The notes below the pieces were generated by a model, which ran no database searches, was not told where the DNA came from, and was given only the letters and a program-made list of their open reading frames with translations. Position numbers and translations under genes: made by a program. From an uncultured Traorella sp. (lineage in GTDB: Bacteria > Bacillota_I > Bacilli_A > Erysipelotrichales > Erysipelotrichaceae), in NCBI GenBank assembly GCA_945919165.1, contig CAMEIZ010000023.1, positions 1-14,761 on the forward strand: a DNA stretch of 14,761 bases. The letters are read 5' to 3'. This document shows positions 1 through 6,236 of the stretch, in pieces. The first letter of the stretch is position 1, and each line of letters begins with the position of its first letter.

Positions 1-588
1 TCTGAAATGAGTATTAATACCACCCGGATAGATACCGCTCACTTTAATATTATCTTCACGGACCTCTTTCACTAGAGCTTTATGAATCGCATTCATAGCC
101 TGCTTACTGGCCGTATAGGCAGCAACATTCATATTATCATGCAAACAAACACTGGATAGGATATCCACAATCAAGCCATCTTTTTTTTCTTTCATAGCCG
201 GCAGAAACTTTTGAATAAAAATCAAAGGAGCTACACAATTCAAATCAAACATAGCCTTAAGCTGAGAAAGATCAATCTCAGCAACAGGACTCTTTTTCAA
301 ATTAGCACCTGCATTATTAATCAGAATGTCAATACTGCCAAACTGACTTAAGACATGATCGGCAAATTGTTTGCAGGCTGTTTCATCAGTGGCATCAAAG
401 GCAGCAGCCAAGACTTTAATTTCAGGATTAATTTCATTTATCTGACGTAAGACATCACGCAGTTTTTGTTCATTCCTTCCACATAAAGCTAAAAAACAAG
501 ACGTTCTGGATGCAAGGTCTAACGCAATGGCTTTTCCAAGGCCATCACTGGCACCGCTAATGAAGATCTTCGATTGTTGGTTCAACAT
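1..588 (-). CDS. Short-chain dehydrogenase/reductase (SDR), 3' end cut by window edge
   Basis: Translating the minus strand from an ATG at 588 gives 196 open codons running off the left edge. It is a classical SDR. The Rossmann NAD(P) motif is a TGxxxGxG variant at residues 11-18 (SGASDGLG). NNAG lies at 91-94, and the active site is N117, S145, Y158 and K162 (YTASK), with a PGG motif near 188-190. A GRN at 37-39 after strand beta-2 would suit NADPH, but this is inference. SDRs are usually 230-260 residues, so roughly 40-60 C-terminal residues lie outside the window. AGGTGG precedes the ATG with only 3-4 bases of spacing; a TTG one codon later has better spacing, so the exact start is slightly uncertain. 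The first 32 bases overlap the end of the upstream DUF975 gene, so the two are probably cotranscribed and translationally coupled. The substrate cannot be told from sequence. Confidence 0.9.
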   Translation of the reverse strand, partial: MLNQQSKIFISGASDGLGKAIALDLASRTSCFLALCGRNEQKLRDVLRQINEINPEIKVLAAAFDATDETACKQFADHVLSQFGSIDILINNAGANLKKSPVAEIDLSQLKAMFDLNCVAPLIFIQKFLPAMKEKKDGLIVDILSSVCLHDNMNVAAYTASKQAMNAIHKALVKEVREDNIKVSGIYPGGINTHFR

Positions 589-1333
589 GTTCCACCTCTA
601 TATCATCGTTTTCTACAATCGCAAAATAACCCTGATCAACAGCACGCTGTCTTAAAAAATAATAGAGTTCAACATCAGTGGCAGCAGTATAAGGCATCAC
701 GTATAAGATTGAAAGACCACAGGTCACGATACTTAACAGATACCAGCCAATAAAGGAGAGATTCAAAATAAATATATCCAGCTTCACATCTTTTGTCATG
801 ATCTTTGTCATTTCAAAAACATCAGCAGAATCCATTCCAGGATTTTCAGCCAGGATATAAGGAATCATGTAATACTGATAAGATTTATAGATACCCGGAA
901 TAATCAGTAATAATGTCCACAATACAAGTTTAATATCTCTTAACAACATAATTTTCACGACATTCATATAGATGCCCTTTTGAAACATCTTAAACAGTGT
1001 TTCAAATTTAGAAGGAGCTTCTTTATTTTCCATAAAGAAACAGGCTTGTCCGATTTGTAACGGATTACTGATAAAAATCGAATAAGCTAAAGATAATAGA
1101 GAAATCAAAGATGCAACAGCCATTGAAATCGGCAGATAAATGAAGTCTAATGAAATCTGATTGACAGTTCCAAGCCCAACACGGAAATAATAGGTGTTTG
1201 TATCAAGATTTAAATTAACTCCAAAAATAGAACCTGCTAATATGGATGTGGCAATACAGATGCCCATACAGATGAACAAATTCTTACGGATATTGTTTTT
1301 AGCCATTGCTTTAAGTTCGCTGCGAACAAACAT
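557..1333 (-). CDS. DUF975 family integral membrane protein
   Basis: A 258-residue polytopic membrane protein of the DUF975 type, whose function is unknown. Hydrophobic segments lie near residues 18-40, 63-90, 130-150 and 190-215. The family-like core is LLIIPGIYKSYQYYM followed by an IPYILAENP stretch and a segment ending in an LSFIGWYLLS motif, then a C-terminal PYTAATDVELYYFLR region, as in other DUF975 proteins. GGGAGG lies 8 bases before the ATG, and a promoter with TATAAT is 28 bases upstream of the start. It is transcribed divergently from the DUF368 gene and its 3' end overlaps the SDR gene. It has an acidic C-terminal tail that probably stays in the cytoplasm. The family call is good; no role can be assigned. 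Confidence 0.85.
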   Translation of the reverse strand: MFVRSELKAMAKNNIRKNLFICMGICIATSILAGSIFGVNLNLDTNTYYFRVGLGTVNQISLDFIYLPISMAVASLISLLSLAYSIFISNPLQIGQACFFMENKEAPSKFETLFKMFQKGIYMNVVKIMLLRDIKLVLWTLLLIIPGIYKSYQYYMIPYILAENPGMDSADVFEMTKIMTKDVKLDIFILNLSFIGWYLLSIVTCGLSILYVMPYTAATDVELYYFLRQRAVDQGYFAIVENDDIEVEHVEPTIEDLH

Positions 1334-1360
1334 AGTAATACCTCCCTTTGAATAGTTTCT

Positions 1361-1389
1361 ATTATACCTTAATTCATGACAGGTGAAAA
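1361..1389 (-). promoter_or_regulatory. Promoter of the DUF975-SDR operon
   Basis: Read on the minus strand, a perfect -10 TATAAT (1366-1361) sits 17 bases after a weak -35-like TTTTCA (1389-1384). The expected start point leaves a leader of about 20 bases before the ATG at 1333, containing GGGAGG. Confidence 0.6.
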
Positions 1390-1416
1390 GAAAACTATCA
1401 ATTTTGAAAGAAAATG

Positions 1417-1444
1417 TTGAAAATATATTATGAAATGTTATATT
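1417..1444 (+). promoter_or_regulatory. Promoter of the DUF368 gene
   Basis: TTGAAA (1417-1422) and TATATT (1439-1444) with a 16-base spacer. This places transcription start just upstream of the AAGAGG ribosome binding site (1455-1460), giving a very short leader. It faces away from the DUF975 promoter, from which it is separated by about 28 bases. Confidence 0.5.
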
Positions 1445-1467
1445 AAAAGAAATAAAGAGGTAATTTT

Positions 1468-2304
1468 ATGATTAAAAACTTAATAGGCGGCATAGCCGTA
1501 GGTATTGCAAATATTATTCCGGGAGTCAGCGGAGGGACCATGATGGTCATCTTAGGCATTTTTAATCGTATGAATGAAGCAATCAGCGATATTTTTAAAG
1601 TGCATAATGATCATCGAAAAGAAGATATTCTTTTCTTAGCTCAAGTTTTATTAGGAGCTGTAATAGGATTAGTAGGTTTTGCGAAAGTGTTATCCTATTG
1701 CTTTGACAATTTTCCAACACAAACGATGTATTGGTTTGTTGGACTGGTAGCATTTTCAATTCCGGTTTTTATGAAACAGGAAATGAAAGAAGTAAAAACC
1801 AATTGGTTGTTTTTAGCTATTGGGATGCTGATTATTTTTGTGATTTCTTATTTATCACCAAGTAAGGATGCTGTTGTGAACCCAAGTTTTCCGGCATTAA
1901 GTGCAGGATATTTAGTAAAAATGATACTGATTGGCATGATTGCCGGATTCTCTATGTTTTTACCCGGAGTAAGCGGTTCGATGATTCTGTTGATCATTGG
2001 TGAATATTATCTATTTAAAAGTCTTTTGGCAAATGTTTTATCATTTCAGATGAATATTCTCATTCCTCTTGCATTTATGGGAATTGGTATTCTGTTAGGA
2101 ATTGTATTGGCAGCAAAACTGATTACAATGCTTCTTAATAAAGCAAAAAGAGCGACACTGTCAGTATTGTTAGGTTTAGTAGTCGCCAGTACTCTGGTAT
2201 TGATACCGATTCATACAAGTTATGATTTCATGATGATTCTCAGCAGTCTTGCAGCATTTTTGTTTGGCGGTCTTGTTGTTTATTTAATTAACCGTTTTGC
2301 TTAA
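1468..2304 (+). CDS. popT: DUF368 protein, probable undecaprenyl-phosphate translocase (PopT family)
   Basis: A 278-residue, highly hydrophobic membrane protein with about eight membrane segments. Two inverted-repeat-like re-entrant motifs are visible: a PGVSGG at residues 18-23 within GIANIIPGVSGGTMM, and PGVSGS at 166-171 within GMIAGFSMFLPGVSGS. These twin PGVSG motifs are diagnostic of DUF368. Members of the family (PopT) have been shown to recycle undecaprenyl phosphate from the outer to the inner leaflet of the cytoplasmic membrane for peptidoglycan and other envelope polymers; that this protein does the same is inferred from the family. AAGAGG lies 7 bases before the ATG. The gene has its own promoter and a terminator directly after it, so it looks monocistronic. 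Confidence 0.9.
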   Translation: MIKNLIGGIAVGIANIIPGVSGGTMMVILGIFNRMNEAISDIFKVHNDHRKEDILFLAQVLLGAVIGLVGFAKVLSYCFDNFPTQTMYWFVGLVAFSIPVFMKQEMKEVKTNWLFLAIGMLIIFVISYLSPSKDAVVNPSFPALSAGYLVKMILIGMIAGFSMFLPGVSGSMILLIIGEYYLFKSLLANVLSFQMNILIPLAFMGIGILLGIVLAAKLITMLLNKAKRATLSVLLGLVVASTLVLIPIHTSYDFMMILSSLAAFLFGGLVVYLINRFA

Positions 2305-2323
2305 AAAAAAGTGAAACAAATAG

Positions 2324-2351
2324 ACAGTTGTTTAATACGACTGTTTTTTTT
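2324..2351 (+). terminator. Intrinsic terminator of the DUF368 gene
   Basis: Seven-pair stem ACAGTTG/CGACTGT (one G-T pair) with a 7-base loop, followed by a run of eight T starting at 2344. It insulates the DUF368 gene from the operator and promoter that begin 8 bases downstream. Confidence 0.75.
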
Positions 2352-2358
2352 ATGGTAC

Positions 2359-2372
2359 TTGGGACGTCCCAA
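2359..2372 (+). promoter_or_regulatory. Palindromic operator upstream of the HTH-TPR regulator gene
   Basis: A perfect 14-base palindrome, TTGGGACGTCCCAA, centred between 2365 and 2366. Its 12-base core TGGGACGTCCCA recurs exactly at 3881-3892. The GC-rich core stands out in the AT-rich intergenic sequence. Its centre is 12.5 bases before the first base of the -35 box, i.e. near -47 relative to the predicted start point. It is the likely binding site of the adjacent regulator, each half-site (GGGAC) contacted by one HTH; this is inference. Confidence 0.75.
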
Positions 2373-2377
2373 ATCGT

Positions 2378-2406
2378 TTGACACTTATTTATATATTTGA
2401 TATAAA
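2378..2406 (+). promoter_or_regulatory. Promoter of the HTH-TPR regulator gene
   Basis: Consensus -35 TTGACA (2378-2383), 17-base spacer, -10 TATAAA (2401-2406). The predicted start near 2413 leaves an unusually long leader of about 105 bases before the regulator ATG at 2518. Confidence 0.75.
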
Positions 2407-2426
2407 ATAAACATCAAGAGGTACCA

Positions 2427-2477
2427 TTGAAAAAAGAAAGAAATTCATTATGTAAATATAATTGTATAGTTAATTAA
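2427..2477 (+). CDS. Candidate 16-codon leader or signal peptide ORF
   Basis: A TTG-initiated frame in the regulator leader encodes MKKERNSLCKYNCIVN and stops at TAA. AAGAGG (2416-2421) sits 5 bases before the TTG, a good placement for translation, and the frame begins about 14 bases after the predicted transcription start. It has a basic N-terminus and two cysteines, but no hydrophobic secretion signal and no resemblance to a named pheromone. It could be a leader peptide, a leaderless exported peptide, or chance. Support is only position and the ribosome binding site. Confidence 0.3.
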   Translation: MKKERNSLCKYNCIVN

Positions 2478-2517
2478 ATTTTCAAATTCTAATGAATTTA
2501 TAAATAGAAGGTAACAT

Positions 2518-3747
2518 ATGAAAAACTATGCTAATTTAATTCGAATCAATCGCTTATTACGAAAGATATCAACGCGAGAACTTGAAAAAAGAACCAATAT
2601 TTCACATGAGAGAATATCAAAATTTGAAAGAAATGTAGAAACCCCCAGTGAGAAACAATTTGATTTGATCATGGAAAGCATGGATGTAATCTTAAAACCA
2701 GAAGCAGATCAAAAATTAATTCAGCTTTATGAACAGTTTTTAGATGACTTATTTTATCATACAATCAATTATGACAAATATTTAGAGGAAATACAAAATA
2801 ATCAATTGGCTTATGCGGCTTGTGAAAACTGTCAGAAAATGCTGCTGATTCAATTTGTTTGTCATGTATTAATATATGCAGATGATTCTAAAAAAGACAT
2901 TAAACATATTAAAAAGTTAATATTAAACGAAAATGAGAAACAGCTGTTTTATCTTTATACCGCTGTTGATTTAAATCATAAACATATAATTGATGAGGCA
3001 GAAGTTTTTTATCAGAAATCTTTTTCAATTGCTAATGATGTGAGACTTACTGCTTTGGCATATTATTTATATAGTATATTTTCTTCAAATATAAACAACA
3101 TCAATAAATCGTATATTTGTGTAAATAAAGCCAGAGATCTTTTTGTTCAATATAGTAATTTTAAACGAGCTGCATATTGTGATATGCAGTTGGGTTATAT
3201 TTATTTTCTTGATCAATCATATTGTGAAGCATTGAACTATTATAAAAGAGCTTTGAAAAGCTTTGAAATACTTCAGGTAGAAAAAAATACGATTTATCTT
3301 CTACAACAGAATTTTGCCTGGCTTTACATATGTAACAAAGAATATGAGAAAGCACTTCAGGTTCTGGATGAACTATCAAAGGAATATATAAATGAACCTA
3401 ATCTGATCATTTACTATTGTATCTGTTATCTGAAGCTTGATGATGTTGGCAATCTGACAAAATGGTATCATCGTGGTTTGAAATATATTCACAATGACTA
3501 TATCAATGAACAATGGTTGAAATTATCCAGAGAGTTTATTCGTAATCCAAATGATAAAAAAACACTGAATCAGGCTATAAGCTTATATCAGAATATTAAA
3601 GACAAAACAGTTTATGAAGAAATGATTTTTGTTCTTGATATCGTGATTGAATTGGCTGTAAAACGTGAAAATTATAAATTAGCGTATGAATTTCAAAAAG
3701 AAAAAGAAATCTATATAAATGGTCGAAAAACAGAGATTTTTCATTAA
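2518..3747 (+). CDS. HTH-TPR transcriptional regulator, RNPP/Rgg-like
   Basis: A 409-residue cytoplasmic DNA-binding protein. Residues about 7-57 form an XRE/Cro-type helix-turn-helix (TRELEKRTNISHERISKFE around 19-37). The rest is helical and contains TPR-like repeats, clearest at about 217-250 (ending in a YCEALNYYKRAL stretch) and 260-290 (NFAWLYICNKEYEKALQVL). N-terminal XRE HTH plus C-terminal TPR is the architecture of Rgg, PlcR, NprR and ComR regulators, which bind short imported peptides. Rgg and PlcR are about 280-300 residues; NprR is about 420, closer to this length. AGAAGG lies 6 bases before the ATG. The gene's own promoter carries the same palindrome found before the ABC operon, suggesting autoregulation plus control of that operon. 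A terminator follows. Peptide sensing is inferred from architecture; a ligand has not been identified. Confidence 0.85.
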   Translation: MKNYANLIRINRLLRKISTRELEKRTNISHERISKFERNVETPSEKQFDLIMESMDVILKPEADQKLIQLYEQFLDDLFYHTINYDKYLEEIQNNQLAYAACENCQKMLLIQFVCHVLIYADDSKKDIKHIKKLILNENEKQLFYLYTAVDLNHKHIIDEAEVFYQKSFSIANDVRLTALAYYLYSIFSSNINNINKSYICVNKARDLFVQYSNFKRAAYCDMQLGYIYFLDQSYCEALNYYKRALKSFEILQVEKNTIYLLQQNFAWLYICNKEYEKALQVLDELSKEYINEPNLIIYYCICYLKLDDVGNLTKWYHRGLKYIHNDYINEQWLKLSREFIRNPNDKKTLNQAISLYQNIKDKTVYEEMIFVLDIVIELAVKRENYKLAYEFQKEKEIYINGRKTEIFH

Positions 3748-3785
3748 AAATTAAATCAAACATTTATTACTTGGGAATATAAAAT

Positions 3786-3843
3786 GAATGATACAAATGT
3801 ATAAAAGTTCTTTATTAAAACATATTTTTGTATCATTCTTTTT
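3786..3843 (+). terminator. Intrinsic terminator of the regulator gene
   Basis: A perfect 12-pair stem GAATGATACAAA (3786-3797) with TTTGTATCATTC (3827-3838), a long 29-base loop that can pair further through TGT/ACA, and a T5 run. It separates the regulator transcript from the ABC operon promoter. Confidence 0.75.
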
Positions 3844-3880
3844 CATATTTTTAAAAAATATAAGATGAGAATCTATACTG

Positions 3881-3892
3881 TGGGACGTCCCA
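3881..3892 (+). promoter_or_regulatory. Palindromic operator upstream of the ABC operon (second copy)
   Basis: The 12-base perfect palindrome TGGGACGTCCCA, identical to the core at 2360-2371. Its centre (3886/3887) is again 12.5 bases before the first base of TTGACA. Beyond the palindrome, the two sites also share an AA step and a T immediately before the -35 box. Confidence 0.75.
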
Positions 3893-3898
3893 AAAAAT

Positions 3899-3928
3899 TT
3901 GACAGTATCTATTTGTTTTTGATATAGA
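3899..3928 (+). promoter_or_regulatory. Promoter of the ABC transporter operon
   Basis: Consensus -35 TTGACA (3899-3904) and -10 TATAGA (3923-3928) with an 18-base spacer. The downstream block TTGATATA-AAT resembles that of the regulator promoter, so the two promoters are near duplicates. The leader is about 30 bases. Confidence 0.7.
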
Positions 3929-3967
3929 ATAATATAATAATATTAAATTAATAAAAGGATGATTGAT

Positions 3968-5551
3968 ATGAAAAGATTGGAGCGTATACTTTTAAGTATT
4001 ATTAGAAGACCTGTTAAGTCTTTGATTTTGATTTTACTTGTTTTTGTGTGTGCGAATGTTATTTCCGGTTCGATCATCTTGTATAATTCTACGCAAACAA
4101 TTAAAAACGATATAATGCGTCAGATTCTTCCTGTTGCTGTCTTTAAAACTCTGGTAGATAATCCGAATGATTTATCACCTGAAGAATGGTTTGAATTGCC
4201 TAAGGATGAAGAAAATCGAGTACTGATGGATCAAACAATAAAATCGTTTGAGGAAATAAAACAACTGGATGAAGTGAATTATGGCGATTATGCTTTATCC
4301 GCTTCATTTTGGACGGATCAAAATATCAGATTGAATACGGATTATGAATCTAGTTTAAATACAATTGATTCAGCATATAAGCATCTTATGGTTTATGGTG
4401 TCTCTGAGGCGGATTCCTATTATTTTAAAAAAGGGATCATACATATTACTGAAGGAAGAAACTTTACGGATGAGGAAATTCAAAGCGGTGCTCATGTGAT
4501 ACTGATGCCCAGTGGATCGTTTTTTATTGATGAAAAGAATCAGTTAACGGCTATTAAGCCAAATGATTCGATAAAGCTGATTTCTCGTATATGCTCTGAT
4601 AGAGTTTTGTTTGATGATTATTTTAATGCTAATGGTGAAGAAATCAAAGAATTGGATCGTTTGAAGGTGTATGAAAAGCATAATCAGGCGGTGAAAGATA
4701 CAATTCTTGATGAAAACACAGTTGAATTTAAAGTGATTGGTTTATATGATGATGCTCATTTTTTGGAAAAGCAGAAAAGGGGAGATTATTCAAGAGAGAT
4801 TGGTTTTTCAAATTATGGCGGTCTTGTACCATTGAATTTTTATCTTGATTGTTATCAGGACAGAGTTAAAAAAATAAAACAGTTTGATGAATTAGGACTT
4901 TTCCGGGATGATTCCCAAAAGAATTTGATGAGATTTTTGGAGTATAACGTTTTTATGCTCAATGATTCAAATGATATTCCTGTTTTCAGTGAAATGATTC
5001 AGGAAATTAATGAAAAGTATCAAACGGATATGTTGGTGAAGTTGAATAATGATGTGTATTTAAAGATTGCAGGTCCATTGGAAGGAATAAATTCACTCAG
5101 TAAGTTTGTCTTAGTTGTAGCGGTTTTTGTGACGATGCTGATTTTGTTCAGTGTCAGTATGATTTTTATCAAGGAAAGAAAAACGGAAATCGGTATTTTA
5201 TTGTCGATGGGTGAGAAAAAAGGAAATGTTGTATCTCAAATTTTATTGGAAATGATTTTGATTTGTTTTTTGGCAATTGGTGGATCCATGTTGACATCTA
5301 AATCCTTGAGCCAGAAGGTTGAAGATTCGATCTTGGATCATAAAAATTATCGAATTGAGCTCAGCAAAGAAGAAGAAATGATGGTGGATGAATCCTTTTC
5401 TGCTGTTGAACTTATGAGCAATTATGAAGAATTATTGGACACATCGAATATGTTTACTGTGAGTGTACTCAGTTTAATTCTTGTATTAGTTCCAACATGT
5501 GTCAGCGTGCTGTATGTTTTAGGTATGAAACCAAAAGAAATTTTGATGTGA
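3968..5551 (+). CDS. MacB/FtsX-type ABC transporter permease (first subunit)
   Basis: A 527-residue permease of the type VII (MacB/FtsX/LolCDE-like) class. TM1 is at about residues 17-40, followed by a large extracytoplasmic domain (about 41-375) that begins with a helix and is rich in charged residues. TM2 (about 379-402), TM3 (421-442) and TM4 (495-519) follow. The cytoplasmic loop after TM2, KERKTEIGILLSMG, is the FtsX-domain coupling motif. A three-codon earlier ATG at 3959 overlaps the AAAGGA Shine-Dalgarno sequence, so the ATG at 3968, 8 bases from it, is chosen; the N-terminus then also aligns with that of the second permease. It is the first gene of a permease-ATPase-permease operon, the same order as pneumococcal Vex1-Vex2-Vex3. 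Type VII systems use ATP for mechanical work or extrusion at the outer membrane face rather than classical import. Substrate unknown; a peptide is a guess from context. Confidence 0.85.
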   Translation: MKRLERILLSIIRRPVKSLILILLVFVCANVISGSIILYNSTQTIKNDIMRQILPVAVFKTLVDNPNDLSPEEWFELPKDEENRVLMDQTIKSFEEIKQLDEVNYGDYALSASFWTDQNIRLNTDYESSLNTIDSAYKHLMVYGVSEADSYYFKKGIIHITEGRNFTDEEIQSGAHVILMPSGSFFIDEKNQLTAIKPNDSIKLISRICSDRVLFDDYFNANGEEIKELDRLKVYEKHNQAVKDTILDENTVEFKVIGLYDDAHFLEKQKRGDYSREIGFSNYGGLVPLNFYLDCYQDRVKKIKQFDELGLFRDDSQKNLMRFLEYNVFMLNDSNDIPVFSEMIQEINEKYQTDMLVKLNNDVYLKIAGPLEGINSLSKFVLVVAVFVTMLILFSVSMIFIKERKTEIGILLSMGEKKGNVVSQILLEMILICFLAIGGSMLTSKSLSQKVEDSILDHKNYRIELSKEEEMMVDESFSAVELMSNYEELLDTSNMFTVSVLSLILVLVPTCVSVLYVLGMKPKEILM

Positions 5552-5561
5552 GGAGGGTTGT

Positions 5562-6236
5562 ATGAGTATTCTGGAAGTAAAAGATTTGACGTTTTCTTAT
5601 CCGGACGGTGATGTTAAACGTATTATTTTAGATCATATATCCGAATCATTTGATCAAGGAAAGTTTTATGCGATTGTAGGGTTCAGCGGATGTGGAAAAA
5701 CAACCTTTCTTTCGTTGATTGCTGCTTTGGATAAACCTGAAAGTGGTTCAATTATGTATCAGGGAAAAGAAATTTCAGAAATCGGATATGAAAAATACAG
5801 AAGAAATCATATTAGTATTGTTTTTCAGAATTATAATCTGATTCCCTATATGAATGCCTTGGAAAATGTGCGTGTGGCGATGGGGATTACTGAAAATCCT
5901 TTAGGTGATGATATGACCAGATTGGCTCTTGAACATTTATTTAGTGTGGGAATTGATGAGAAGAAAGCCAAAAGGCGTGTGAATCGATTGTCTGGCGGAG
6001 AACAGCAGCGTGTGGCGATTGCCAGAGCTCTTTCAACCAATGTGGATATTATTTTGGCAGATGAGCCTACCGGGAATCTGGATAGAAAGAGCAGTGAGGT
6101 TATCGTAGATTTGTTAAGTGAGTTAGCACATCAGAGAAATAAATGTGTCATCGTCGTAACTCATGATCAGAATGTTGCTAAAAAAAGCGATAAGATTATT
6201 AATTTACAGACAATTGGAATGAAATTAAAATCATGA
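5562..6236 (+). CDS. ABC transporter ATP-binding protein (MacB/LolD type)
   Basis: A complete 224-residue nucleotide-binding subunit. Walker A is GFSGCGKT (40-47), the Q-loop glutamine is Q89, the signature is LSGGEQQ (143-149), Walker B is ILADEP with D167 and E168, and the H-loop is H201. The sequence is of the MacB/LolD/Vex2 kind that energises FtsX-like permeases. AGGAGG is well placed before the ATG, 10 bases after the first permease stops. Its last codons overlap the start of the second permease by ATGA, implying tight translational coupling and stoichiometric assembly. With two different permeases and one ATPase, the expected complex is a permease heterodimer plus an ATPase dimer. Confidence 0.95.
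   Translation: MSILEVKDLTFSYPDGDVKRIILDHISESFDQGKFYAIVGFSGCGKTTFLSLIAALDKPESGSIMYQGKEISEIGYEKYRRNHISIVFQNYNLIPYMNALENVRVAMGITENPLGDDMTRLALEHLFSVGIDEKKAKRRVNRLSGGEQQRVAIARALSTNVDIILADEPTGNLDRKSSEVIVDLLSELAHQRNKCVIVVTHDQNVAKKSDKIINLQTIGMKLKS

Noticed and set aside
3161..3379. Minus-strand 72-codon ORF opposite the regulator gene
   Set aside because: It lies wholly inside the TPR coding region, has no ribosome binding site or recognisable domain, and the plus-strand protein is clearly real.
3748..3880. Searched for a small hydrophobic pheromone gene between the regulator and the ABC operon
   Set aside because: Only a six-codon frame inside the terminator hairpin (MNDTNV) and no ribosome binding site; the stretch is explained by the terminator.
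3959..3967. Earlier ATG for the first permease
   Set aside because: It overlaps the AAAGGA ribosome binding site, which is correctly spaced only for the ATG at 3968.
5846..6040. Minus-strand 64-codon ORF opposite the ATPase gene
   Set aside because: Antisense shadow of the conserved ABC signature region; no domain.
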